A stretch of DNA of 64,000 bases, taken from Dactylosporangium sucinum. GTDB lineage: Bacteria; Actinomycetota; Actinomycetes; Mycobacteriales; Micromonosporaceae. Location: assembly GCF_014647515.1 (NCBI RefSeq), contig NZ_BMPI01000011.1:158552-222551 (forward strand). Reading direction: 5' to 3'. Positions 56,682-64,000 of this stretch are shown in pieces. The notes beneath the pieces were generated by a model. The model saw only the letters and a list, made by a program, of their open reading frames with translations. It was not told where the DNA came from and ran no database searches. A program made the position numbers and the translations under genes. How positions within the stretch are numbered: position 1 is the stretch's first letter; each line of letters begins with the position of its first letter.

Positions 56682-58382
56682 TTAGAGGGGGACGCGCCAG
56701 GTCAGGCGGGTGCCCGCCGGGGTCGCGGGCTCGACCGCGCAGGTGCCGGCCAGGTCCTCGGCGCGGGCGCGCATGTTGCGCAGGCCGTTGCCCTCCGGGT
56801 TGGTCGCCGGGTCGCAGCCGCGGCCGTTGTCCTCGACCACCAGCGTCAGGCTGGTCGGGCGGGCGTCCACCGTGACGCGGGCCGACGTCGCCTGGGCGTG
56901 CTTGGCGACGTTGCTCAGCGCCTCGCGCAGCACCGCCGGGAGGGCCTTGCGGACCGGGGCCGTGACCGCGGTGTCGACCGGGCCGTCCAGGCGCAGGTCG
57001 GGGCGGAAGCCCAGCGGGCCGCGGGCCTCGTCGACCACGCGGCGCAGCTCGGCCCGCAGGCTGTCGCCGGGGACGGCGCGCAGCTCGAAGATGCTGCCCC
57101 GGATGTCGCGGATCGTCGCGTCCAGGTCGTCGACGACGCGGTCGATGCGCTCCTGCTGGTCGGCGCGGCCGGGCAGGCGGGCGGCGCCCTGCAGCTGCAT
57201 GCCGGCGGCGAACAGGCGCTGGATGACCACGTCGTGCAGGTCGCGGGCGATGCGCTCGCGGTCGCCGACCACGGCCAGCATCTCGCGCTCGTCCTGGGAG
57301 CGGGCCCGCTCCAGGGCCAGCGCGGCCTGGCCGGCGAACGTCTCGACCAGGGCCACGTCGGGGTCCTCGGCGAACGTGACGCTGTCCGGGCGATACGCCA
57401 CCACGAGCGCGCCCAGCGGGACGCCGCCCGCGGCCAGCGGCACGAGCAGGGCGGTGCCGGTGGAGAGCGGGACGGGCCAGGCGGCGGCCGTGCCGAGGTC
57501 CTCGACGACGGAGAGGTGCCCGCTGAGCAGGACGGTCGCGAAGTCGCTGCGGCGCACGTCGACCGACGCGCCGACCAGGCCGGGGTCGCCGCCGACCGCG
57601 ACCTCGATGCGCAGGTCCTCGGCCGCGTCGTCGTACAGCAGGACCATCGCCAGGTCGGCCTCGGCCACCTCGCGGGCCCGGGTCGCGACCAGCTCCAGGG
57701 CCTCGGTGCGCCGGACCTCGCCGAGCAGGACGGCGGTGATCTCCGCGGCCGCCTCCAGCCAGCGCTGCCGGCGGGCGGTCTGCGCGTAGAGGCGGGCGTT
57801 CTCGATCGCGGCGCCGGCCGCCACCGACAGCGCCACCACGAGGTCCTCGTCGTCCTGCGTGAACTGCTCCCCGCCGTGCTTCTCGGCGAGGTACAGGTTG
57901 CCGAACACCTGGTCGCGGATGCGCACCGGCACGCCCAGGAAGCTGTGCATGGGCGGGTGGTTGGCCGGGAACCCGTACGCCCGCGGGTGCCTGGTGATGT
58001 CCTCCAGCCGGATCGGCCGGGGCTCGTCGATGAGCACGCCCAGCACGCCGTGGCCGCGGGGCAGGTCACCGATCGCGGCCCGCTCCTCGGGCGAGACGCC
58101 CTGGTTGATGAACTCGATGAGCATCCGGTTGGGCCCGATCACGCCGAGCGCACCGTACCGCGCGCCGGCCAGCCGGCAGGCCGCCTGCACGATGCGCTCC
58201 AGAGTGCTGTGCAGGTCGAGGTCGGCGCCGATGGCGACGACGGCGTCGAGCAGGGCGCGCAGCCGCTCGCGGCTGGTCATCACCTCGCGGACACGCGTCA
58301 GCAGCTCCTGCAGCAGCGCGTCGAGGTCCACCCGCGACAGCGACGGCAGCGGCAGCTGCCACCCCGGATCTTCGTTGCCCAC
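56682..58382 (-). CDS. DosS/DevS-like heme-GAF sensor histidine kinase
   Basis: The 566-residue kinase has two GAF domains (about 45-200 and 215-360), a HisKA_3 dimerisation helix with His383 in RIARDLHDVVIQRLFAAG, and an HATPase with LREALSNVAKHA and EDNGRGCD. The first GAF carries HPRAYGFPANHPPM; His142 is at the position of the heme-ligand histidine of mycobacterial DosS/DosT, so O2/CO/NO or redox sensing is likely. It follows the response regulator by 10 bases in one operon. There are no TM helices. Its targets probably include the cyd operon and the Acg-like gene. Confidence 0.88.
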   Translation of the reverse strand: MGNEDPGWQLPLPSLSRVDLDALLQELLTRVREVMTSRERLRALLDAVVAIGADLDLHSTLERIVQAACRLAGARYGALGVIGPNRMLIEFINQGVSPEERAAIGDLPRGHGVLGVLIDEPRPIRLEDITRHPRAYGFPANHPPMHSFLGVPVRIRDQVFGNLYLAEKHGGEQFTQDDEDLVVALSVAAGAAIENARLYAQTARRQRWLEAAAEITAVLLGEVRRTEALELVATRAREVAEADLAMVLLYDDAAEDLRIEVAVGGDPGLVGASVDVRRSDFATVLLSGHLSVVEDLGTAAAWPVPLSTGTALLVPLAAGGVPLGALVVAYRPDSVTFAEDPDVALVETFAGQAALALERARSQDEREMLAVVGDRERIARDLHDVVIQRLFAAGMQLQGAARLPGRADQQERIDRVVDDLDATIRDIRGSIFELRAVPGDSLRAELRRVVDEARGPLGFRPDLRLDGPVDTAVTAPVRKALPAVLREALSNVAKHAQATSARVTVDARPTSLTLVVEDNGRGCDPATNPEGNGLRNMRARAEDLAGTCAVEPATPAGTRLTWRVPL

Positions 58383-58392
58383 CCCGGCGATT

Positions 58393-59034
58393 CTAAGGGT
58401 GCGGCCGCCCGAGCAGTTTCGAGGCCAGCACCGCGGCCTGGGTGCGCCGCTCCAGGCCGAGCTTCGCCAGGACGCTCGACACGTAGTTCTTCACCGTCTT
58501 CTCGGCCAGGAACATCCGCTCGGCGATCTCCCGGTTGGTCAGGCCCTCGGCCACGAGCAGCAGGATCCGCCGCTCCTGCTCGGTGAGGTTGCGCAGCTCG
58601 TCGGGCTGCTCCGGGCCCTTGCGGATGCGCTCCAGCACCCGGGCGGTGACGGCCGGGTCGAGCAGCGACTGGCCGGCCGCGACCCGCCGGACGGCGTCGA
58701 CCAGGTCGGTGCCGCGGATCTGCTTGAGCACATACCCCGAGGCGCCCGCCATGATCGACGCGAAGAGGGCCTCGTCGTCCTCGTAGGACGTGAGGATGAG
58801 GGCCCGGATCGACGGGTCGACCGACCGTATGTCGCGGCACACGTCGACGCCGCTGCCGTCGGGCAGCCGGCCGTCGAGCACGGCCACGTCGGGCCGCAGC
58901 GCGGGGATGCGGTGGGTCGCCTCGACCGCCGAGCCGGACTCGCCGACGACCTCGATGTCGCCCTCCCGCTCCAGCATTTCCCGCAGGCCGTAGCGGACCA
59001 CCTCGTGGTCGTCGAGCAGATACACCCGGATCAT
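58393..59034 (-). CDS. DosR/NarL-type response regulator
   Basis: The 213-residue protein has a receiver domain with Asp54 (VAVLDGRLPDGSG) and LILTSYEDDEALFASIMAGASGYVLKQI. The LuxR-type helix-turn-helix (about 148-205) is LTEQERRILLLVAEGLTNREIAERMFLAEKTVKNYVSSVLAKLGL. The EKTVKNYVSSVL sequence is characteristic of DosR/DevR of mycobacteria. It is encoded with the DosS-like sensor, and boxes matching the DosR consensus occur at 50488, 59071 and 59147. It would control respiratory and dormancy functions. Confidence 0.9.
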   Translation of the reverse strand: MIRVYLLDDHEVVRYGLREMLEREGDIEVVGESGSAVEATHRIPALRPDVAVLDGRLPDGSGVDVCRDIRSVDPSIRALILTSYEDDEALFASIMAGASGYVLKQIRGTDLVDAVRRVAAGQSLLDPAVTARVLERIRKGPEQPDELRNLTEQERRILLLVAEGLTNREIAERMFLAEKTVKNYVSSVLAKLGLERRTQAAVLASKLLGRPHP

Positions 59035-59070
59035 GTCCTATTTCTACCAAGTGGAGGGCCGACCGGCACA

Positions 59071-59161
59071 GGCCGAAGGTCCCGTGGGTCGGGGGCCGGG
59101 CGGACAGCAGCGCAAACAACGGCGGGCGCGGGGCGGCCGGGGCATCGGGCCGAAGGTCCCG
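59071..59161. promoter_or_regulatory. Two DosR-type boxes in the dosR / nitroreductase intergenic region
   Basis: GGGCCGAAGGTCCC at 59147-59160 fits GGGNCNWNNGNCCC exactly. AGGCCGAAGGTCCC at 59070-59083 differs only in the first G. They are 77 bases apart, one near each divergent gene. Paired boxes are usual upstream of strongly induced DosR genes such as acg in Mycobacterium. Confidence 0.65.
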
Positions 59162-59250
59162 GACGGACGGGGCCGGGGCCTCTGAACGGCGCGGGTGGCC
59201 GGCGGCAATCGTGGGAGGCGTACCACCGACGAGCCTCCGAGGAGCCCATC

Positions 59251-60258
59251 ATGGCTGCGATCCAGTTCACCGACCGCGGCAGCGCCGTCAACCGGACGCT
59301 GACCTCGGCCGTCCTCGCGGCGCTCGACGCACCGTCGATGCTCAACACCCAGCCCTGGCAGTGGCGCATCGCCGGGGACCGGGCCGAGCTGCGCGCCGAC
59401 CGGCGCCGCCAGCTGCCCGCGCTCGACCCCGACGGGCGGCTCATGACGCTCAGCTGCGGCGTGGCGCTGCACCACGCCCGCGTCGCGCTCGGCGCCGCCG
59501 GGGCCGGCGTGGACGTGACACACCTGCCCGACGCGGACGAACCCGATCTGCTCGCTGTCCTGCGGTACACCGGGAGCGTCCCGAAGACCGGGAACGCCGA
59601 GCGGCTCCGGCGGGCCATCTCGGTCCGGCGCTCCGACCGCCGGCCGTTCCTCGACGTGGCCGTGCCCGCCCCCGCCCTCGACCGGATGCGGGCCGCCGCC
59701 GAGGCCGCCGGCGCCCACCTGCACCTCGTCAACCCGGCCGAGGTCACCGCCGTGGTCGTCGCCGCCGGCCACGCGGCCGACGTGGAGCGGGCCGACCCCG
59801 CCTACCGCGCCGACCTGGCCGCCTGGGTGCACACCGACGACGGCTCGGGCACCGGCGTGCCGCCCGCCACCACCGAGCCCAACGGCGCCCGGACCGTGCC
59901 GATCCGCAGCTTCACCGGCCGGGACACCGACGCGAGCGTGTACGACGCGCCGGAGGTCGCCGACCGGTTCGCCCGGTACGCGGTCGTGGTCACCGACCAC
60001 GACACGCCGCGCGACTGGCTGGCCGCCGGCGAGGCGCTCAGCGCCGTGCTGCTCACCGCGACCGCCGAGGGCCTGGCCACCTCGCCGATGAGCGACATGG
60101 TCGAGATCGTCGCGGCCCGCGAGACGCTGCGCCGGGCGATCGGCAACGTCGGTCACCCCGCGATCGTGGTGCGCATCGGCGTCCCCGGCCGCGGCGACAC
60201 CGGCCCCCGCTCGCCGCGCCGCGCCGCCAGCGACGCGGTGGAGATCGTCGAGGGATAG
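59251..60258 (+). CDS. Acg-like FMN-binding nitroreductase-family protein
   Basis: The 335-residue protein belongs to the Acg (Rv2032-like) branch of the nitroreductase superfamily, in which two nitroreductase-like lobes fuse in one chain. Landmarks are [42 protein letters not shown] and [19 protein letters not shown]. Acg proteins bind FMN, may sequester it under hypoxia, and are DosR-controlled in mycobacteria. Here two DosR-type boxes lie upstream. GAGGAG precedes the ATG by 7 bases. An alcohol dehydrogenase follows after 28 bases. Confidence 0.87.
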   Translation: MAAIQFTDRGSAVNRTLTSAVLAALDAPSMLNTQPWQWRIAGDRAELRADRRRQLPALDPDGRLMTLSCGVALHHARVALGAAGAGVDVTHLPDADEPDLLAVLRYTGSVPKTGNAERLRRAISVRRSDRRPFLDVAVPAPALDRMRAAAEAAGAHLHLVNPAEVTAVVVAAGHAADVERADPAYRADLAAWVHTDDGSGTGVPPATTEPNGARTVPIRSFTGRDTDASVYDAPEVADRFARYAVVVTDHDTPRDWLAAGEALSAVLLTATAEGLATSPMSDMVEIVAARETLRRAIGNVGHPAIVVRIGVPGRGDTGPRSPRRAASDAVEIVEG

Positions 60259-60286
60259 ACCGGCCGCCGCCGGGCAGCATGGACGG

Positions 60287-61288
60287 ATGGCCCGCATGCT
60301 CGCATGGCAGGTGCACCGGCCGGGGCCGATCGGGACCCGGCCGCTGCGGCAGGTGTCGCTGCCGGTGCCGCAGCCCGGCCCGGGTGAGCTGCTGGTGCGG
60401 GTCACCGCGTGCGGCGTGTGCCGCACCGACCTGCACCTCGCCGAGGGCGACCTGCCGCCGGTCCGGCCGGACACCGTGCCCGGCCACGAGATCGTCGGTG
60501 AGGTCGTCGACGCCGGCGCGGACGCGGCCGGCTTCGCGATCGGCGACCGGGTCGGCGTCGCCTGGCTGCGGCACACCGACCAGACGTGCCGCTATTGCCG
60601 GGCGGGCGCGGAGAACCTCTGCCCGGCGTCGCGGTACACCGGCTGGCACGCGGACGGCGGGTACGCGCAGTACACCGTCGCGCCGGCCGACTACGCCTAC
60701 CAGCTGCCCGGCGCCTACGACGACGTGCACGTGGCGCCGCTGCTGTGCGCGGGCATCATCGGCTACCGGGCGCTGCGCCGGGCCGACCTGCCGCGCGGCG
60801 GCCGGCTCGGCGTCTACGGGTTCGGCGCCTCGGCCCACCTCGCCGCGCAGGTCGCCCTGGCCGAGGGGGCCACCGTCCACGTGGTCACCCGCGCGCCGGC
60901 CGCCCAGCGGCTCGCCCTCGACCTCGGCGCGGCCTCCGCCGGCGCGGACCGGCCGCCCGAGCCCGTCGACGCGGCGATCCTCTTCGCGCCGGTGGGTTCG
61001 CTGGTACCGGTGGTGCTGTCCCACCTCGACCGGGGCGGGACGCTCGCGATCGCCGGCATCCACCTCACCGACATCCCCACGCTCAACTACGAGGAGCACC
61101 TGTTCTACGAGCGCTCGCTGCGCAGCGTCACCGCCAACACCCGCGACGACGGCCGCGACTTCCTCGCCTTCGCCCAGGACCACCCGCTGCGGGTGACCGC
61201 CGGGCCGCGCCCGCTCGCGCAGGCCGGCGAGGCCCTGGCCGACCTGGCCGCGGATCGGGTGACCGGCGCGGCGGTCCTGGTGCCCTGA
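60287..61288 (+). CDS. Zinc-binding alcohol dehydrogenase-family protein
   Basis: A 333-residue medium-chain dehydrogenase. The catalytic zinc ligands are Cys42 ([10 protein letters not shown]), His67-Glu68 (PGHEIVG) and the Cys in [13 protein letters not shown]. The cofactor loop reads [16 protein letters not shown]. The structural zinc loop has Cys101, Cys104 and Cys112 but its first cysteine is replaced by Asp98 (TDQTCRYC instead of TCGxCRYC). It is close to mycobacterial AdhA. It lies 28 bases after the Acg-like gene, so it is probably in the same DosR-type regulon and would reoxidise NADH by reducing aldehydes. Confidence 0.9.
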   Translation: MARMLAWQVHRPGPIGTRPLRQVSLPVPQPGPGELLVRVTACGVCRTDLHLAEGDLPPVRPDTVPGHEIVGEVVDAGADAAGFAIGDRVGVAWLRHTDQTCRYCRAGAENLCPASRYTGWHADGGYAQYTVAPADYAYQLPGAYDDVHVAPLLCAGIIGYRALRRADLPRGGRLGVYGFGASAHLAAQVALAEGATVHVVTRAPAAQRLALDLGAASAGADRPPEPVDAAILFAPVGSLVPVVLSHLDRGGTLAIAGIHLTDIPTLNYEEHLFYERSLRSVTANTRDDGRDFLAFAQDHPLRVTAGPRPLAQAGEALADLAADRVTGAAVLVP

Positions 61289-61356
61289 GCTTGACCGGGC
61301 GGCCGTCGCGGCGTGCCATGGAAAGGACGGCCACCAGGAGTACGAGGGAGGAAACC

Positions 61357-61548
61357 ATGCACGCGAACGTCGGAGACCGGCTGATCGTGGAGGGCGCCCA
61401 CGTCGGGGACGTCCGACGGGAGGGCGTCATCACCGAGGTGCATCACGACGACCACACGCCGCCGTACACCGTACGGTGGGAGGACGGCCACGAGGGCCTG
61501 GTCGTGCCGGGCCCGGACGCCCGGGTGCTGCCTAGCCGAGCTCGCTGA
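61357..61548 (+). CDS. DUF1918 small protein
   Basis: The 63-residue protein matches DUF1918, an SH3-like small domain frequent in actinobacteria: MHANVGDRLIVEGAHVGDVRREG, then ITEVHHDDHTPPYTVRWEDGHE and LVVPGPDA. The function is unknown. The perfect GGGAGG at 61346-61351 precedes the ATG. It overlaps the convergent ECF42-like sigma gene by 17 bases. The leader between 61289 and 61356 has no DosR-type box, so it is probably separate from the preceding regulon. Confidence 0.9.
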   Translation: MHANVGDRLIVEGAHVGDVRREGVITEVHHDDHTPPYTVRWEDGHEGLVVPGPDARVLPSRAR

Positions 61549-62731
61549 GCCGGGCGCTCAGGAACGCCCGTTCGGCCGCGTTGGCCGTGAGGTCGCGGGC
61601 CCGGCGGTACTCGTCGGCGGCCTCCCCGGCGCGGCCGAGCCGGCGCAGGAGGTCGGCGCGGACCGCGGGCAGGTAGTGGTACCGCCGCATCCGCCCGTCC
61701 CGCAGCAGCGGGTCGAGCTCGGCGAGGGCCGCCCCGGGCCCGTGCACCTCGGCGAGCGCGACGGCCCGGTTGAGCGCGACGACCGGTGACGGCCAGGCGT
61801 CCAGCAGGGCGTCGTAGAGCACCAGGATCTGCGGCCAGTCGGTGTCGGCCCAGGCCGGGGCGCTCGCGTGGAGGGTGGCGATGGCCGCCTGCAGCCCGAA
61901 CCGGCCGGGCCGCCCGCCCCGCAGCGCCCCGACGACGAGCGCGTCGGCCTCGGCGATCGCCCGCCGGTCCCAGGCCGAGCGGTCCTGCTCCGACAGCCGC
62001 AGCAGGCGCCCGTCCGGCCCGGTGCGGGTGGCCCGCCGGGCATGGTTGGCCAGCAGCAGCGCGAGCAGGCCACGGACCTCCCGCTCGCGGGGCAGCAGGC
62101 GGTGCAGCATCCGGGCCAGGTCGAGCGCCCGCGCCGCGAGGTCGTCGCGGGCCAGGCTCGGCCCGTCCGGCGCCGTGTGGCCGGTGGTGAACAGCAGGTG
62201 GACCGCGGTCAGGGCCGCGTCCAGCCGGCCGGGCAGCTCCGCCGCCGGCGGCATCCGGAACGGGATCCGCGCCGCCGTGATCTTCTTCTTGGCCCGGGTG
62301 AGCCGCGCCGCCATCGTCGGCTCGCTGACGAGGAACGCCTTGGCGATGCCGGCGGCCGGCACCCCGCACACCAGCCGCAGGACCAGGGCGACCTGCGCGT
62401 CGGGGCTGAGCGCCGGGTGGCAGCAGAGGAAGACCAGCCGCAGCGGGTCGTCGTCCTCGTGCGACTCCGGCTCGACCAGCAGGTGCAGCTTGGCCCGCAG
62501 GGTCGCGGCCCGGCGCAGCGCGTCGAGCGCATTGTGCCGGGCCGCCGTGACGAGCCACGCGCCCGGCCGGTCCGGGATGCCGCGCTCCCGCCAGTCGTGC
62601 AGCGCCGCGAGGTACGCATCCTGCACGCACTCCTCGGCGAGGTCGAGGTCGCGCGTGACGCGCACCGTCGCGGCGAGCACGGCGGCCCACTCGCTGCGGT
62701 GCGCGTCCTCGACGGCTTGCCCGACCGTCAT
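61532..62731 (-). CDS. ECF42-like RNA polymerase sigma factor with C-terminal TPR-like extension
   Basis: The 399-residue protein has ECF regions 2 (about 10-75, RDLDLAEECVQDAYLAALHDWRERG) and 4 (about 105-160, LVLRLVCGVPAAGIAKAFLVSEPTMAARLTRAKKKI). A long C-terminal domain of the DUF6596 type follows, with LHRLLPREREVRGLLALLLANHARR and TPR-like repeats ending RARDLTANAAERAFLSARL. This is ECF group 42, which uses the extension instead of an anti-sigma. Its ATG overlaps the stop of the DGPF gene, the standard partner of the group. Confidence 0.92.
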   Translation of the reverse strand: MTVGQAVEDAHRSEWAAVLAATVRVTRDLDLAEECVQDAYLAALHDWRERGIPDRPGAWLVTAARHNALDALRRAATLRAKLHLLVEPESHEDDDPLRLVFLCCHPALSPDAQVALVLRLVCGVPAAGIAKAFLVSEPTMAARLTRAKKKITAARIPFRMPPAAELPGRLDAALTAVHLLFTTGHTAPDGPSLARDDLAARALDLARMLHRLLPREREVRGLLALLLANHARRATRTGPDGRLLRLSEQDRSAWDRRAIAEADALVVGALRGGRPGRFGLQAAIATLHASAPAWADTDWPQILVLYDALLDAWPSPVVALNRAVALAEVHGPGAALAELDPLLRDGRMRRYHYLPAVRADLLRRLGRAGEAADEYRRARDLTANAAERAFLSARLSELG

Positions 62732-63063
62732 CCGGTCAGCAGGGGCCGCACCTCGACCGCGCCGTCCATGATCGGCAGCAGCCGCGCCACGGCCACAGCC
62801 TGGTCGAAGTCCTGCGCCTCGACGACGAAGAACCCGGCGAGCACCTCCTTGCTCTCCAGGAACGGCCCGTCGGTGACCAGCCCGCCGGCGCGCACGGTCC
62901 GCGTCAGCCGGCTGGGCTGCAACGCCTGCTCGTTGACGACCCGCACCCCCATGGCGGCGATCTCGTCCCCGGCGCGCAGGTTGGCCTCCATGACGTCCGG
63001 CGGGATGTCCGCGACACCGCCGGGGAGCTCGGCTTCGTAGATGAGGATGGCGTACTGCGGCAT
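62728..63063 (-). CDS. YciI-like/DGPF-domain protein
   Basis: The 111-residue protein is the DGPF-type YCII partner of ECF42 sigma factors: MPQYAILIYEAE at the start and TDGPFLESKEVLAGFFVVEAQDFDQA near the end. In such pairs the DGPF genes are targets or signal proteins of the sigma factor. The ATG at 63063 begins the conserved family start. The DHFR-like gene upstream ends 14 bases away, so the three form one unit. Confidence 0.92.
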   Translation of the reverse strand: MPQYAILIYEAELPGGVADIPPDVMEANLRAGDEIAAMGVRVVNEQALQPSRLTRTVRAGGLVTDGPFLESKEVLAGFFVVEAQDFDQAVAVARLLPIMDGAVEVRPLLTG

Positions 63064-63077
63064 CCGCTGCTCCCGTC

Positions 63078-63704
63078 TCACCAGTTCCCGGTCTCGGGCC
63101 CCATCGCACCGTACTCGACGCCTCCACGCCGCGTGTACGTCACGGCGCTGACCCCCTTTCCGGTGACGACGCTGTCCTCGACGCTGAAGGTGGCGGGCAC
63201 GGTACCGCTGCCGAAGAGCCGCTTCCCGCTCCCGAGCACGACCGGGAAGGTCATGAGGTGCAGCTCGTCGACGACCCCCTGCCGCAGCAGCGCCTGCACA
63301 AACCCGCCGCTGCCGTGCACCTGCAACTCCCGGTCCCGCTTGAGCCGGATGAGCTCGCCGGCGACGTCGTCCCCGAGCAGCGATGCGTTCTCCCAGGCAA
63401 GCTCCTGCCCCTGGAGCGTGCGCGACCCGACATACTTGGGCATCCGGTTGAGCTTGCTCCCGACGGGGTCGTCGTCCCCGGCGAGCGGCCAGGTGGCCGC
63501 GAAGACCTCGTACGTCCGCCGCCCGAGCACCAGCCCGTCCGCGCCGCGCACGAACCGCTCGACGTGCCCCAGCAACGCGTCGTCGAAGTGCGGCACGGCC
63601 CACCCTCCGTGGGCAAACCCGTGCTCCCGGTCCTCGTCCGGCCCACCGGGCCCTTGCACCACCCCGTCCAACGTCATGAACGCCATGACGACCAACTTCC
63701 CCAC
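63078..63704 (-). CDS. Dihydrofolate reductase-family (RibD C-terminal-like) protein
   Basis: The 208-residue protein has the DHFR/RibD-C fold: VGKLVVMAFMTLDGVVQGP at the start, ADGLVLGRRTYEVFAATWP, DREDREHGFAHGGW-like acidic/His stretch near 24-34, and VHGSGGFVQALLRQGVVDELHLMTFPVVLGSGKRLF. Such proteins act on pterins, flavin precursors or unknown NADPH-dependent substrates. GAGAGGAG lies 6 bases before the GTG at 63704. It leads the ECF42/DGPF unit. It is not the essential folate enzyme FolA. Confidence 0.88.
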   Translation of the reverse strand: MGKLVVMAFMTLDGVVQGPGGPDEDREHGFAHGGWAVPHFDDALLGHVERFVRGADGLVLGRRTYEVFAATWPLAGDDDPVGSKLNRMPKYVGSRTLQGQELAWENASLLGDDVAGELIRLKRDRELQVHGSGGFVQALLRQGVVDELHLMTFPVVLGSGKRLFGSGTVPATFSVEDSVVTGKGVSAVTYTRRGGVEYGAMGPETGNW

Positions 63705-63892
63705 GCCGAACTCCTCTCGCGAAACCCCTGACACCCCACCCGGCGAACAACGCGGCCGCCTTTTCGACAAGCCCACCAAGATTTTCCGCGCCGCTCCGGA
63801 CATTCCCGCACAAACTCGGCAACCGCCGCCCCGGCGGGCTTGGCGAGCCCGAAGGGGCCCGGGGGTCGGGCCCCGGGGGTCGGGGGGCCCGA

Positions 63893-63931
63893 GGGCCGGG
63901 GGCCGGGGGCCGGGGGCCGGGGCCCGGGGGC
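63893..63931. repeat. GGGGGCC heptamer repeat in the terminal intergenic region
   Basis: The region from 63705 to the window end has no convincing gene. About 63850-63935 is G/C-only low-complexity sequence, with five near-perfect GGGGGCC-type heptamers in a row at 63893-63931. It is followed by the third palindromic element. Confidence 0.7.
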
Positions 63932-63958
63932 GGTAGCCGGCCGGGTTCGGCGGGCTCT

Positions 63959-64000
63959 CCATGATCGTGGGAAGGATTTGGCTGCTGGGACAGCCAGATG
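63959..64000. repeat. REP-like palindromic intergenic element, copy 3 (cut by window end)
   Basis: CCATGATCGTGGGAAGGATT begins the element, followed by TGGCTGCTGGGACAGCCA, where TGGCTG and CAGCCA pair across the centre. The left arm resembles that of the copies at 851 and 56579. The right arm lies beyond the window, so the pairing of the outer arms is expected but unseen. Confidence 0.55.

Noticed and set aside
63705..63960. A coding region in the last intergenic stretch
   Set aside because: The frames are long only because the sequence is almost pure G and C; there is no start with ribosome site and no protein-like composition.

Overview
The window is one contiguous stretch of very GC-rich (roughly 73-75%) chromosomal DNA with dense, often 4-base-overlapping genes, frequent GTG starts and several apparently leaderless promoters. 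The gene content (SigE-family ECF sigma factors, a SARP-type regulator, sortase-E-like surface protein, a DosR/DosS-like pair, a tryptophan-rich subtilase remnant) points to an actinobacterium, most likely a member of the Micromonosporaceae. The genus cannot be fixed from the sequence alone. No rRNA, tRNA, CRISPR array, phage or intact transposon was seen.

Layout. 1-8 kb: the end of a GTP cyclohydrolase II gene, a MarR regulator, then single genes each beside its own regulator (ArsR-like/aldo-keto reductase with a six-copy repeat array between them; TetR/SDR with two palindromes), a serine hydrolase and a secreted GH18 chitinase. A decayed subtilase fragment sits at 3.4-3.9 kb. 8-16 kb: a PadR-ABC-permease operon and two convergent MMPL transporters, the second under a TetR regulator with a doubled palindrome. 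16-17.4 kb: a flavoprotein gene of clearly lower GC next to a gene fragment. 17.4-22.6 kb: XRE-cupin regulator plus PLP decarboxylase, then a ROK - GH4 glycosidase - BadF-type kinase operon for amino sugar or beta-glucoside use. 22.8-24.8 kb: an Hsp70-like ATPase fused through a proline-rich linker and one membrane span to an LCCL domain.

25-37.9 kb is mostly housekeeping and accessory single genes: a metallo-beta-lactamase-fold enzyme, epimerase, MFS transporter, FadR regulator, DedA protein, META lipoprotein, DUF4287, a secreted HNH nuclease and a 1074-residue SARP/AAA regulator. It includes small membrane proteins of 53, 40 and 103 residues. 38-43.5 kb holds two paralogous operons, each a SigE-family ECF sigma factor followed by a membrane protein with a BNR beta-propeller. 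Both have the same promoter motif, and a Gfo/Idh-ThuA operon lies between them. 43.6-46.8 kb is cell-envelope related: an SdrD-B-like protein with an LAVTG sorting signal, an L,D-transpeptidase lipoprotein and a Spo0M-like protein.

46.8-50.5 kb: a serine hydrolase and an NrtR-like Nudix regulator face an SPFH protein and an NAD-kinase-like protein across a perfect 8-3-8 palindrome that covers the SPFH promoter. 50.5-61.3 kb looks like a hypoxia/redox module. It comprises cydABDC with a DosR-type box upstream, a convergent dosRS-like two-component pair whose sensor keeps the heme-ligand histidine position, and a divergent Acg-like nitroreductase plus alcohol dehydrogenase with two further DosR-type boxes. 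The window ends with a DUF1918 gene, an ECF42-like sigma factor with its DGPF partner, a DHFR-like protein, and the third copy of a palindromic intergenic element also found at 0.85 and 56.6 kb.
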